Source: Atrina japonica
Taxonomy: Eukaryota; Mollusca; Bivalvia; Pterioida; Pinnidae
Assembly (NCBI GenBank): GCA_030159075.1
Contig: BROG01000247.1
Location: 525,001 to 589,000, forward strand
Direction: 5' to 3'
Length of the DNA: 64,000 bases
This document shows positions 23,415 through 35,290 of the stretch, piece by piece. Under the pieces are notes generated by a model that was not told the origin of the DNA, searched no databases, and was given only the letters and a program-made list of their open reading frames with translations. Numbering within the stretch: position 1 is the first letter of the stretch; the number at the start of each line of letters is the position of its first letter. Both the position numbers and the translations under genes were made by a program.

Positions 23415-24643
23415 CGTCTTATAAACTGAATGATTCCAAATCGATCCGACATGTGTCGACTACCTTGATAATGAATAAATCCGCTTTATGTATCAGAAGT
23501 AGAGTAAAATCAATCATTGCTTGAATGTCTAACTTCCAGCTACCAATAAGAAATTATGTTAGTGAGCTCAGTCCAAAGACGAATAAAAAAGAGGGACATA
23601 GCGGTGAGGGACACTCTGTCCCTCTTTTGATTTTCGTCTATCCTTCAACGATCGTCACGGGACACTCGATGTTGTTGAACAAATTGTCAGCTAAAAATTA
23701 ATTAGACTAGGACGAATGAATTACAGTGTTTAATAACACGACCTCTAAAGTGTAATAAATTGTCATTCAGGTCAAATTTTATATCTACACCATACTGCTG
23801 CACATCTATAATAAACTGAAATCGATTTGAATAATTTGCAAATCAGCAAATCAGTATACCTGTCAAATGGTAGATTGATAACGGAAGTGAGAGGAGTGAA
23901 ATATTTAAGTACACAAAACATTTGTGTAATATTTTATGCCTCATGTTTTAATGTTCAGTGACGCATAAGACGTGTCCTAATTATCCGACAAACTTGCAAC
24001 GTACAAACAAACACAAATATATAGATATATATCATAATAATATTAACATTCTATGTACCCATGTTTATTCTGACCTCAAATAACATCGAACTTTTTCCGA
24101 TAACCAAGTACTCATGTTCATGATTTCAACAACGTAAACAATGAAAAGCAATCAATAAATATCAACAGAATACTTACCAGCTGTACGACGATGCAAAATG
24201 ACTGCAATATGTAATCTGACAAAAACGTAAACGACTGTCAAAGGTAAGGTTTCCTGATATTCATGTCGCTGTTACGTGAAATTTGACGAGGCAGCACTTA
24301 CATTAAGTCGGTCGTGTTTGTCGAATTTTTTAATGAAAACATCTGTGTCGAAAGCATCTAGTGTTTATTTCCCTTGAACTTAAAACTTATTCATTCGGAA
24401 ACTGTTCATATGAAATATACGAGAGGAGTGAGACACGCGTTTAGCTGACATATTGTACAATGTAGCGTAAAACACCATTTGTAGGTTGTACAAATAGAGT
24501 TAGGCACCGGTATAGGAAAACTCTTTAATGTGTTACCTCAAATTCTGAGTCTTGCTAGATATTTCAGGAATTTGCGATAACGGGAACAAAGATTGAATGT
24601 ATATTATGGGGCGCCGGTGTCGACAAAAGTCAGTCAGTTTTCC
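23267..24643. repeat. Tandem satellite, copy B (complete, ~1377 bp)
   Basis: Complete unit from CCTGTTGACCGG to AGTCAGTTTTC. Spacing to copy C is 1389-1390 bp measured at AAGAAATTATG. It includes a short (CA)n at 23381-23413. Differences from copy C are few. Confidence 0.95.
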
Positions 24644-24755
24644 CCTGTTGACCGGTCACACCCGCCGTGAGTCCACAGTCAAGTCCAGTGAAACACGTGA
24701 GGAGTGTATCCTCGCCACAATTGGTACAGACGTCTCAACAACCGCCAACGAAAAG

Positions 24756-24803
<48 letters not shown>

Positions 24804-26009
24804 CGTCTTATAAACTGAATGATTCCAAATCGATCCGACATGTGTCGACTACCTTGATAATGAATAAATCCGCTTTATGTATCAGAAGTAGAGTAAAATC
24901 AATCATTGCTTGAATGTCTAACTTCCAGCTACCAATAAGAAATTATGTTAGTGAGCTCAGTCCAAAGACGAATAAAAAAGAGGGACATAGCGGTGAGGGA
25001 CACTCTGTCCCTCTTTTGATTTTCGTCTATCCTTCAACGATCGTCACGGGACACTCGATGTTGTTGAACAAATTGTCAGCTAAAAATTAATTAGACTAGG
25101 ACGAATGAATTACAGTGTTTAATAACACCGACCTCTAAAGTGTAATAAATTGTCATTCAGGTCAAATTTTATATCTACACACCATACTGCTGCACATCTA
25201 TAATAAACTGAAATCGTTTGAATAATTTGCAAATCAGCAAATCAGTATACCTGTCAAATGGTAGATTGATAACGGAAGTGAGAGGAGTGAAATATTTAAG
25301 TACACAAAACATTTGTGTAATATTTTATGCCTCATGTTTTAATGTTCAGTGACGCATAAGACGTGTCCTAATTATCCGACAAACTTGCAACGTACAAACA
25401 AACACAAATATATAGATATATATCATAATAATATTAACATTCTATGTACCCATGTTTATTCTGACCTCAAATAACATATGAACTTTTCCGATAACCAAGT
25501 ACTCATGTTCATGATTTCAACAACGTAAACAATGAAAGCAATCAATAAATATCAACAGAATACTTACCAGCTGTACGACGATGCAAAATGACTGCAATAT
25601 GTAATCTGACAAAAACGTAAACGACTGTCAAAGGTAAGGTTTCCGGATATTCATGTCGGTGTTACGTGAAATTTGACGAGGCAGCATTAACATTAAGTCG
25701 GTCGTGTTTGTCGAATTTTTTAATGAAAACATCTGTGTCGAAAGCATCTAGTGTTTATTTCCCTTGAACTTAAAACTTATCCATTCGGAAAATGTTCATA
25801 TGAAATATACGAGAGGAGTGAGACACGCGTTTAGCTGACATATTGTACAATGTAGCGTAAAACACCATTTGTAGGTTGTACAAATAGAGTTAGGCACCAG
25901 TATAGGAAAACTCTTTAATGTGTTATCTCAAATTCTGAGTCTTGCTAGATATTTCAGGAATTTGCGATAACGGGAACAAAGATTGAATGTATATTATGGG
26001 GCGCCGGTG
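24644..26009. repeat. Tandem satellite, copy C, truncated at right end
   Basis: Matches copy B through GGGGCGCCGGTG at 26009, then diverges. The last ~35 bp of the unit (TCGACAAAAGTCAGTC...) are replaced by the fold-back composite. Includes (CA)n at 24756-24802. Confidence 0.93.
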
Positions 26010-26140
26010 GGTTATTTTTACTATTTCTTGATATATAAAATATAGTTGCTGATATCATTTATATATCGCTGCTGATATGAAAATTTCCCATTTCTTGATT
26101 TCAGAATTTATATTTCTTGTTACCATAAATTATATTTCTT

Positions 26141-26463
26141 AAAGGGGCATCAATTTATTTTCGATTTTTTTCTACATGTACAAATAAGAGCTAAACACAG
26201 GTAAAACAAATCTTATATTTCTATATATATTGTGTAAATAAGGTCAGGTCAAGTATGGTTTTCATATACAAATACATTTTGTAAGGATGAGTTAATCACT
26301 TGCAATTGATACCAAACCTGGGTTACTCAAACAATTTTCACAGAATATTTAGGAATTTAAGAATTTTATGCCCGTGTATACCTCTTTTTTGTTGTTGTTG
26401 TATATCACTCTAAGTAGTAAAAAAAGAAAACATTTTTGCAAAAAGCAAAGCTAATGCCCATTT
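26141..26463 (+). repeat. Repeat family C copy (AAAGGGGCAT ends)
   Basis: Begins AAAGGGGCAT and ends TAATGCCCATTT, weak inverted ends. Most of it is repeated directly at 30117-30402, and its 3' part in reverse at 38146-38260 ('ctaagtagtaaaaa', 'tgcccgtgt'). Probably a MITE. No ORF. Confidence 0.65.
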
Positions 26464-26592
26464 AACATCGGGAAATGTGTTTCTTACGGCGCCCCTTTTG
26501 TGACATAGAATACAGCATATTTTTTTACATTAGTTTCACAGCTTAGGTATATTGTGCGCACAGTTTAGCTATACTGTGCGCACAGTTTTACC

Positions 26593-26808
26593 ATATCTGA
26601 ATATCTAAGAAGAGGCCCAATGGGGCCTTAGGTCATTCACCTGGCAAATTTGTTCAACATTGCATATGAAGTCAAAATGTCTAAAAGATGATATTTTCTG
26701 TTTAATTGGTTGATTTTCAAAGATGTTCCCAGTTGTGACTCCTTTTGGAACCTCTATGTGCCGTAGCCCCTTTTCCTTTGCAATCATTGTGAGGCTTAAT
26801 ACGGGGAT
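26593..26808 (+). repeat. Left arm of ~190-bp inverted repeat (family B)
   Basis: Contains GAGGCCC, 'cacctggcaaatttgttcaac', 'gacattttg'-type and 'gtgactccttttgg' blocks that reappear as the reverse complement in 27890-28070. Strong similarity over roughly 190 bp. Confidence 0.8.
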
Positions 26809-26834
26809 AGTTTCTGCAAAATATTGTTTGTTTA

Positions 26835-27240
26835 CATACGTGCCTGTGACCTAAGCTTTTGACCCCTGACCTTGACAATTTGTCAAACTGGTTTAATTAT
26901 ATTGTGCGCAAAGTTTAACTATATCTGAATATTTAAGAAGAGGCCCAACGAACAACTTTATAATATATCTTTGGATACAAAATATCTTTAGTATAATCCA
27001 TACAACCTGGCGGTTGGAGTCTTGTGAAACCTTAATTTCATTTTTTAAAATGTAGAAATATGTATACCAAATTTGAAAGAAACCAAATCATCCATTCGGT
27101 TTATGAGAAGATTACCAAATGCTGACCCCTTTTTTGCCCATTTGGAGCCATATAGATCCTAGGCCCTTGGCATTTTCAAAAGCTATGTGGCTTCATACGA
27201 GGTTAGTTTCTGGCAAGTTTGGTTTGATTTCGGTCCATTG
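26835..27240 (+). repeat. Further family B copy between the arms
   Basis: A second, diverged family B tract ('gtgcgcaaagtttaac', 'aagaagaggcccaac', 'agatcctaggccctt', 'ggttagtttctggcaag'), followed directly by the SINE. Confidence 0.6.
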
Positions 27241-27246
27241 TTTTTT

Positions 27247-27534
27247 ATTTGTTTGTTTGTTTATTGTTGTTTAACGTCCCACTCAAGAATCTTTCACTCA
27301 TGTGGAGACGTCACCAAATGCCGGTGAAGGGCTTCAAATTTTGGCCAATGCTCGGCACTTACGGCCATTGAGCAGTGAAGTTTCTTTAACGTGCCGACAC
27401 CTACTGTGACACGGGACCTCGGTTTTAACTGTCTCCTCCGAAAGACGGCAAACCAACCTGCCGCTGGCTGGACTCGAACTTACGACCTCACGATCCAGAG
27501 ACGAGCACGCTACCGACTGAGCCAGACCGGCTCT
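27247..27534 (-). mobile_element. Full-length tRNA-derived SINE
   Basis: On the minus strand it starts with a tRNA-like head GAGCCGGTCTGGCTCAG. The A-box is TGGCTCAGTCGGTAGCG and the B-box is GTTCGAGTCC. The head is followed by a ~200-bp body and the tail 'gagtgggacgttaaacaaca' ending in (ATAAACAA)-like repeats. Head, central domain and tail look like the widespread molluscan tRNA SINEs (MetaSINE-type). Family naming is from memory. Confidence 0.85.
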
Positions 27535-27889
27535 CATTGTTTTTGTGAAGAAGTAAAACAAAGTTGACGAAAAACGTATTTTCTGTTTACCTTGGTGCTT
27601 GTGACCTTGACCCTTGAGCCTGTGACATTCAAACATTGTCACAACGATTACTTAGATAATTCCTAACAATTTCCGTATATTTTGTCGTCAAAAGTCAGTC
27701 AGTTTTCGGATAATAATTCATTTGTATAAAACCATACCATGGGTCATTTGCTTGCCATACGATTGTTTATGATCAGATTTCAATTTAGTATTAATAGTAT
27801 ATCAGTTTTAATAAACTTTTAGACATTTACAAATTAAAAAAATATGGTTGAACAAAACTTTGCAGGAACTATCGCCATATAAAGCAGCA

Positions 27890-28070
27890 TGTTTGCAAAG
27901 GGGCTAGTACACATAGAGGCTTCAAAAGGAGTCACAACTAGAAACATTTTCAAAATCAACTAATTAAACAGAAAACATCATTTTTAGACATTTTGACTTC
28001 TTATGCAATGTTGAACAAATTTGCCAGGTGAGCGCCATAAGGCCTCTCTTCTTTCCTATTCAGATTAAGT
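27890..28070 (-). repeat. Right arm of ~190-bp inverted repeat (family B)
   Basis: Reverse complement partner of 26593-26808, leading outward into the TGTGCGCACA array. Confidence 0.8.
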
Positions 28071-28079
28071 TAAACTTTG

Positions 28080-28445
28080 CTCAAAATACACCCAAACTGT
28101 GCGCACAATATACCTAAACTGTTTGCACAATATAACTAAACAATATACCTAAACTGTGTACACAATATACCTAAACTGTGCGCACAATATAGTTAAACTG
28201 TGTGCATAATATAGCTTACCTTTGTGCACAAAATACCTAAATTGTGCGCACAATATAGTTATACTGTGCGCACAATATAGTTATACTGTGCGCACAATAT
28301 ATCTTAATTGTGCGCACAATATATCTAAACTGTGCACACAAAATAATGAATGTTAAACTGTGCGCAACAAAATAGTTAAACTGTGCGCACAATATAACTA
28401 AACTGTGCACAAAATATAGTATTTGTTAAACTGTGCACACAGTAG
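28080..28445. repeat. ~22-bp palindromic minisatellite
   Basis: About 15 degenerate units of AAACTGTGCGCACAATATAG type. Each unit has the perfect palindrome TGTGCGCACA. Some units have decayed CpG (TGTGTGCA, TGTGCACA). Confidence 0.93.
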
Positions 28446-28449
28446 TATC

Positions 28450-29130
28450 CGATATCAAAAAACAAAATCAAATTATTGAAATCAAGAAATACAATTTCCC
28501 ATATGAAGAATGGACTTTTTGATATAAAACATCGATGTTATATCTGAATTTTATTTTTTGATATCAAGAAATCATTCAAAAAGTGTTTCGATATCAAAAA
28601 TTAAAATTAACATAAAAACTCGAATTTTTGACATCAGGAAATCAGCTTCGGTAAATTCTGTAAACTACTTTGCAGTCCTGGATTCTGGTTTGAACTGTGT
28701 TAGCTCAGATGAGCCATCTCAGTGTATCCAAGCACGGGAGTTGAACAAAATTTGCTTATTGTTTTCCGTACTACGCAGGAAATAATTCTTTGACAATAGA
28801 TTTCTTAACATCAAGAAGTCGATTTTTATATATAAAAAAAACTAATCCTATTTCTATACATAAAAATATTTGATATAAAAAGTTCACTTTTTGATATCAC
28901 AAAATCAAAATGTTGAAATTTTTCTATAAAGAATTTTAATCCTTGATATAATAAGCGTTTTTATTTTTATCACTAAACAATTTCTGAAATCTTGATACCA
29001 AAACTTTGGACTTTTTTATATCACGAAGTCAATTTTTCCATTATAAGAAGTTAAATCTTTTATATCTTAAATTATCTACAAATAAAAAATTATTTTATGT
29101 TATCAAAAATATATTTCTTGGTGCGAAGAA
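28450..29130. repeat. Degenerate GATATCAAGAAAT-rich tract
   Basis: Irregular repeats of TTTTTGATATCAAGAAATC and variants at spacings of 30-60 bp. Similar words in 26015-26140. Confidence 0.7.
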
Positions 29131-29157
29131 ATAATAAAGAAAATTGGCATATCGGCG

Positions 29158-29700
29158 CCCAATACACGTACCACACGATTACACATGGCCCATTGTAGAG
29201 CATATATTCGTGGGTCTTTGCGCCTTACAATTGCAAATATCGGGCAGCTTTGGAAAGGGACTAATCCTGTCAAATTTGGTTAAAATTGGTCCATTGAAAC
29301 GAAGTTAAGAATATGTAAAAATTAACGAAATTTTTTTCTGTTTATTTAAGACGCGAAGTGTCCATAGACAATCCTAACAACTTTTTATATATATTTGTAT
29401 ACAAAAAATCAATAAGTTTTGAGAAAATAAGTCATTAATATAAAACTATAACCTGTTGTTTGAAGCGTCCCCTAGTGGCTTGTGTACGGGCATATTTCGT
29501 TTTTATTTGTGTACTAGTCCTTTTTATTCTCATTTTAAGTCGCTCCAAATAGAGATACTTCCCGCCAAATTTGATTAAAATTGTTCCATTGGTTCTTAAG
29601 AAGAAATCGAAAATGTGTCAAAGTTAACACCGCACGACTGACACAACAGACTCACAAAAATGTATAAAATGCTGTTTTAACAGATAAAATGAACTTTATT
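29158..29700 (+). repeat. Family B-like fragments
   Basis: Carries 'caaatttggttaaaattggtcc' at 29272 and again 'ccaaatttgattaaaattgttcc' at 29570 with 'ggttcttaagaagaaatcgaa', the 3' half of family B. Confidence 0.6.
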
Positions 29701-30116
29701 TGTCTTTGACAAGGCTGGCTATATTCCACCAGAGTAAAATTAATAAAACTGTTTGAAATAACATACAGGGCCTACACATCCACGTGTATAGTGCAATTAT
29801 CACCTACGTTATCAACTTTAATAGATCGACAAACTAACGTCAATGAGTGTTTCGTTTTACCGGATATCGTTTATATACAGAATAATTATCTTTTATTACA
29901 TTTGCTATGGTATATTATTTATTTCTGTACAAATTCATTTAATATGCTACGGTTTTATTGCTGTTGTAATAATTCGCTTCCCTATGTGTTGTTGCCAAAG
30001 GTTTTATATGCATCTGGGAAATCAACCACATAAGTGTTATTAACCGGGCATTAGCTGTGATTACCAACATCTTTTTTCTCTTGATTTTTTCTAACTTTAC
30101 TACTACTACTTGGTGA

Positions 30117-30402
30117 ACAACAACAAATAAGAGTTAAACTCAGGTATAACAAATCTTATTTTCCTGTATATATTGTGAAAATAATGTCAGGTCCAAGGTG
30201 GTTTTCAAACATAGAAATAGTAAGGTTGAGTTATCAATTGCATGTGAAAAAAGTGTCAAACCTGGGTTTCTCGAGCAATTTTCATAAAATATATAGGAAT
30301 TTATATGCCCGTGTGTATCTCTCTTTTGCCATTATGTATCAATCTAAGTAGTAAAAATGTAAGATTTCTTTTTTAAAATTAAACACAGTTAATGCCCCTT
30401 TA
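30117..30402 (+). repeat. Repeat family C copy
   Basis: Direct repeat of 26165-26463 with about 80% similarity by eye, ending TTAATGCCCCTTTAAA. Confidence 0.7.
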
Positions 30403-30841
30403 AATACGTTGAGTGAGCGTGACTCTTAAGAGTTTTCTCAGTTTTACTAGAGGTGGCTTGCATGTTTTTATGGCACGTTGGATCCGTTTTTAGAAGTTTT
30501 AAAAGAACCATGGATTTAAATAAAAAAAATATTTAAGCAAATTGAAATTATCGACTGTAAATTTACCAACTTCAACAAAGATTGAAATGATTTTATTAAA
30601 ATTGTTACAAAAAATTACACGCTGAACCATATTAAGACGGAAGTCGTCGATATCAAAAACACAATACTAAAGTTATAGTTTGCAAAAAGGCCAAAATCAA
30701 TGCCAAGGTCAACCATGTTTGTCAATAAGACTCAATAAGTTGAAATCGAATTCAAAATAGGCGTAAAGTCCCGAAAAAGATAGTGGTATAATACAAGGAC
30801 GATTCACTTCACCTAACTATCCTCTTCGTGGAAATTGGCAC

Positions 30842-31048
30842 TTAAGTCCTCGAATTCCGCGATTTCCTGTCCCTGGCAATTATTTTTGCTACATTCAAAT
30901 CTTCCCATTGAAGTTGTTTCAGTTCCCCTTCCAATGTCCGTCTGCATGTTGTCTTAGATATTCCTGTTATCTCATGTCTTCGGTCAAATACTAAACCTAA
31001 ATGTAAAGCCAAATCCGTCTTAGAGTAACCATTGTAAAAGATGACCAC
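30842..31048 (-). pseudogene. Possible fragment of an integrase-core transposase (N-terminal HTH)
   Basis: A 68-residue ORF (FYNGYSKTDLALHLGLVF... ISKTTCRRTLEGELKQLQW) recalls the helix-turn-helix start of rve-type transposase ORFs common in marine animals (F-Y-x-G-Y-S-x-x-x-L/I-A... I-S-x-x-T-L-R-R-x-L). A more decayed relative is on the same strand at about 33450-33560 (same 'tctaagacggatttgg' text). Too short to be sure. Confidence 0.35.
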
Positions 31049-31059
31049 CTTAATTGTTT

Positions 31060-31925
31060 AGGAGTTTACAATGCAAATAACGGTACAATCAAACTGATAG
31101 CAATATATTGCTATATGATTTCTACGTTACACAACAAAAAAGAAGAAAAAACCCCAATAAAACATTGAAATGAAAAGAGTACATCTGACCTTTTAGCCCC
31201 TAAAGAGATTTGTTCCACTAGAAGCATTTGGTTAAATCCGTGCACTATGCGACCATAGTTCCGACGGTTCGTCTTATAGAGTGACTCCCCTTATCCAAAG
31301 TTGCTGCATGTCGTTGCTCGCTTTTTAACAGACCCCATGACAGATGGAGAATATGTCTTGAGAACAAATCACATTTCCGTTGTGATCCTCTCTGATCGCC
31401 CTTTTTTACTTGTCATTTGGTCAAACATATCACCACCAAAATTAAATGTTCATAATAGATACTTCTTTCATTTGATCAAGAATTATAAATAACTGCCCCT
31501 TAAAGTAAATGTTTAAACAGAAAAAGTATTGGAAATACATTTTATTTTTCTAAATAACTAAAAAAATGTAAAAATATATCCTAAACCACATAAAATATGT
31601 TACTTTTGTTGGTGTTAATTTAGCATTTCTTTGGGTATGAAGTATACCTGAATATTTAAATATACTTTGCAACTGTTAATATCGCCATCTATAAACGAAG
31701 ATTACAATGGGGGATTCCTGGAAGTGCATCTAATCTTCGGAATGACATAAATATAATTAGATCAAGTCACATTCCAAAATCATACATTTTGAGTAATGGA
31801 TAAATCTAATAATGCACAGTCCGATTTGTCCAACCCCCTCCCAAATTGTTCTCACAAAGGCTTTGGAAGACTGTAAAACACAGTAAAAATAAAACAATTT
31901 ATTACTACTATTACTTGTCATTTTA
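31060..31925. other. Non-coding stretch
   Basis: No recognisable gene. TGCCCCTTAAAG at 31493 may be another isolated end of repeat family C. Confidence 0.45.
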
Positions 31926-31927
31926 GT

Positions 31928-31928
<1 letters not shown>

Positions 31929-32004
<76 letters not shown>

Positions 32005-32020
32005 ATACACACACACACAT
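31929..32020. repeat. (TA)n/(CA)n microsatellite
   Basis: TA run 31929-31997 followed by a short CA run. Confidence 0.97.
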
Positions 32021-34688
32021 TGTATATGTGTCCAGAAAGAGTCAGCGTCCCTTATTTACATGCCTCACCCGTCGCAAATGTTACACAGAAATATCTCGAG
32101 TTCGGCGAAAAGGTCAAGCTCGGTGAAAATTCATCACATTACAATTTAAGATCGGATTAGTGAAAAGGAGTCACTGTATATGGTCGTGCTCCAGAATACT
32201 GTCCAACATTCCTGATATGGGAATATATGACTTCATATTGTTTAGAAAGATCCCCGTATCGATCATAAAACTTCCATAGTGACGATTTCAAGCGTGCATC
32301 AACCTTGCCCTGTAAGTAGTCTATTGGAGAGTCGTTTGGCTCTCAGAATAAAATATCCACGAGAGGAGCTTGTCCCGGCATAAAGTATGAGCCGTGAAAT
32401 GAAAACGCCATCGGCAGGAAAAGACGGGATAATTACTACTCAGGAATCGTAAGATTGTGGTATTGAAATTGTCACGTTTATCATAATGTATAGAGCCCAC
32501 CAAGGTTACACAAGTCCTATATCTTCCAAAGTATCGTCAGGTACAGGGACCGTTAGTACACACACACTATTGATTGCCATCATTATGTAACACGTGTATC
32601 TGACATGAAGCTTTTGTGAGAATACTCTAACTAGTAATGGAATAAACCAATGATATAAGTGTATTTTCAAATTTCACATTTAAATTTAAATGTGTGTGCA
32701 CGTCTACGAAATGTATTCCCACATTATCATGAATCAGCGTTCGTGGTGCAAGTCAACATCAAATCGTACGAATGCCAATTTTTTTTTATATTTGTTATTT
32801 CTTTTGATATATATTTCTTATTTTCGATGGTCAGGGAAGCAAACTTCCCCAGTTAATTGCACTAGTTCACCCTTTATCTCGTAATTTGGCATATTTATTT
32901 ACAAGCTAAAAACAACGGATAATTATGATCATGAAGTAACACGTATCTGTACGTTTGGGAATTTTCAACTCCATGTCTGACGCACTTTTGTGGGGAATTC
33001 TGAAAACACGGGACGTACAAACGTATGGAAATAGTATTAGCATTGATCAGAATTAAGATAAATTAAATTAGGATTTGATGTATGTTCGCATATTTCTACA
33101 ACACTGCCAGTGCAAACAACACGCACCTGTTTTGCAGTTGTGAGTAGAATACATCAGTAACCTCTGATCACCAACTCAAGTAGTTCATCCCACTACGCTT
33201 ATTGTTGATGTGAAGCTGAGACCAACTGATGAGTTTTATTACCTGACTATCGTTTTGAACATTATTTCTATAATATTTTAATGAGTCGTTGCATGAACAA
33301 AGAAATCATATTAAACTTTTAATATCCACTAGAGGAAAACGTACCAAATACTAAATCAAAATGTATAGTCAAATCCATCTAAGAATTCTGTTAATTAGAC
33401 TTCATGAGCTTGAATTTAAATATAATAGATGCAAATTTCAAAAACAAAGAGTGGTATCATACAAGGCCAAAAATAAAACCCTAATGGTATTACCAAATCC
33501 GTCCAAGAGTAAACACTGTAAAAAGGTGACTATCTTAACTTTTGAGGAATTTAAAACTTAACCGTTGTTATCCATTCAAAATAGTACCAATGTATAAAAT
33601 AATCAGCTGGTAAAGATGACTATCTTAGTTTCAGATAACATAGGAATTAAACAACCGTTACAGTAGTTTCTGTACAAAATAATAGGCAGGTAATTACAGC
33701 AGATGCCATGTCTGAATAACAACACAAACTCGCTTCTGAGGATCTTTCATGTAAATTTCATTTAGCATTTTCCATATATGTAAAATACCATACATACAGA
33801 CTGTATAATTATCACAAACTCAATGCTGCATCCGAAACAAACAACAACTATAAATATAACCAAATGTATCCATTGTTACAATACAGACGTGTACTGCAGG
33901 GCAACAAAACTAAGGAAACTTTTTTTAATATTTGGTATGTTTTTCATATAAAACTACATTTCTCAAAACATTCTTGGAGAGCAATTTCTAAAGTAATTTT
34001 ATCACACTTCTGCCATAAAACTCAAAATATATCATACTTTCATTATGTATTTTTTCATGTTGATGTTTTTGAAGAATTAGCAGTTTTAACAAAAAATTGA
34101 ATTCTTTATGTCACGATTCAATATTTACACATACTAAAACGAGATATTTAACTTTGTAACCAACAAATGTATCAGAACTATAGAACAGAACGATGGAATT
34201 TTATAACAATACACATATACTTCATACTCTGAAATCGCATTTGATTTGGTTTTATACAAAATATTGAGAAAAATAAAGTTTCTTCACACTTGTCACCCCA
34301 ATGTACAGCTAAAATAGTCAAACCCTTATAGACCGCAGCTTTAAAGGTTGCTGAATAGAAAAGATCTGAGATTAGTCGTTAGATGTTGTTAGATGACCAA
34401 AATATACAGATTGTTTTTTTAATGGTTGGAACTTAAACAACTGTTTGGAAATGACCATTAAAATTAATAATAGTAAACTGGGATATTTGAATATTAAATT
34501 ACCATTCAATTATTTCATTTTGAAATTATGTTTTAATACTTAATCTTAAAATATTTGATGTTCAAATATTCACATACTTACCTCAGAACAAAAATAAACA
34601 GTAATTTACATGTAGTATTATTTCCAAGAGTAATCAAAAAAATTTTCAATGTTGTTATATGCCACACTGAACAATTTTTCAGTCATAT
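32021..34688. other. Intergenic, no gene recognised
   Basis: AT-rich. Apart from the decayed transposase-like text at 33450-33560 and a similar stretch near 33600-33670, I see nothing that can be named. ORFs here are short and featureless. Confidence 0.45.
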
Positions 34689-34689
34689 G

Positions 34690-34840
34690 CTGGCGGAATG
34701 TTTTAGTAGTAAAAGAGAGAACCCGGTTACAACGTACTAAGGGAGAAACCATCAGCCTTCCAACTGGCAATTTTTCTCATGAAATCAGCTTTGGTTCCAA
34801 GTGGACTGAAACCTGTACCAGCTACTAGTTTTAAGCAAAC
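34690..34840 (-). mobile_element. SINE fragment (family of 59437-59690)
   Basis: Shares GAGAGAACCCGGTTACAA and 'ggttccaagtggactgaaacc' with 4730-4830. Confidence 0.6.
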
Positions 34841-35145
34841 TGCTCCTACACACTTGGCCACACAAAACAAATTAATTTAAAGAATGACATTACAAATTCA
34901 CAAGTTGATACAGACCAATATTCAAATAGAAAATGAATGGTATTTACAAATTTTGAAGTGCTGAGTTTTAGTTTTCCTTTCATCTCTAATAGTGGTATTA
35001 GAATTCTGCAAGTGGTCTTTAATAAAATAAATGAACATTGATAAAGGTTTGACTATATTGTGGGATGAATTGTAACTATGTTTACAACACATTGGTGATC
35101 CATGAATGCATGTAGTTCATCCATGATAAACTGAACATTTTATAA

Positions 35146-35290
35146 TACAGCGGAACATGTCCTGAGACACCATTCCATCTGCCATGAAAATGTGGTCTCT
35201 AAAGGGAGGTAATAATGAAAGAAATAACTAACCAAGTGACTAAATGTGATCTTTCAAGATAGGGGGTCTCTCAAGACAGGTTCCACTGTA
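35146..35290. mobile_element. MITE with CAGTRRAACCTGTCTTGAGA-type inverted ends
   Basis: Starts TACAGCGGAACATGTCCTGAG and ends CTCAAGACAGGTTCCACTGTA, inverted repeats of about 25 bp. Second copy at 41366-41477. Confidence 0.7.

Larger units (their letters stand above)
25999..29157. mobile_element. Large fold-back composite bounded by GGGCGCCG
   Basis: Both ends carry GGGCGCCG or its complement (25999-26006 and 29152-29159), next to AT-rich text rich in GATATCAAGAAAT-like words (26015-26140 on the left, 28450-29130 on the right). Inside, TGTGCGCACA motifs (26545-26595 left, 28080-28445 right) and a family B segment (26593-26808 versus 27890-28070, inverted) occur in mirror order. The whole is thus a degraded giant inverted repeat whose centre holds a SINE. 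No transposase seen. The boundaries are my inference. Confidence 0.5.

Noticed and set aside
23216..23524. ORFs spanning the CA runs in each satellite copy
   Set aside because: They end or begin in repeat sequence and change frame between copies with the CA length, so they are not conserved as coding.
28080..28445. CRISPR-like regular repeats
   Set aside because: Units of ~22 bp without unique spacers, in animal DNA. A minisatellite.
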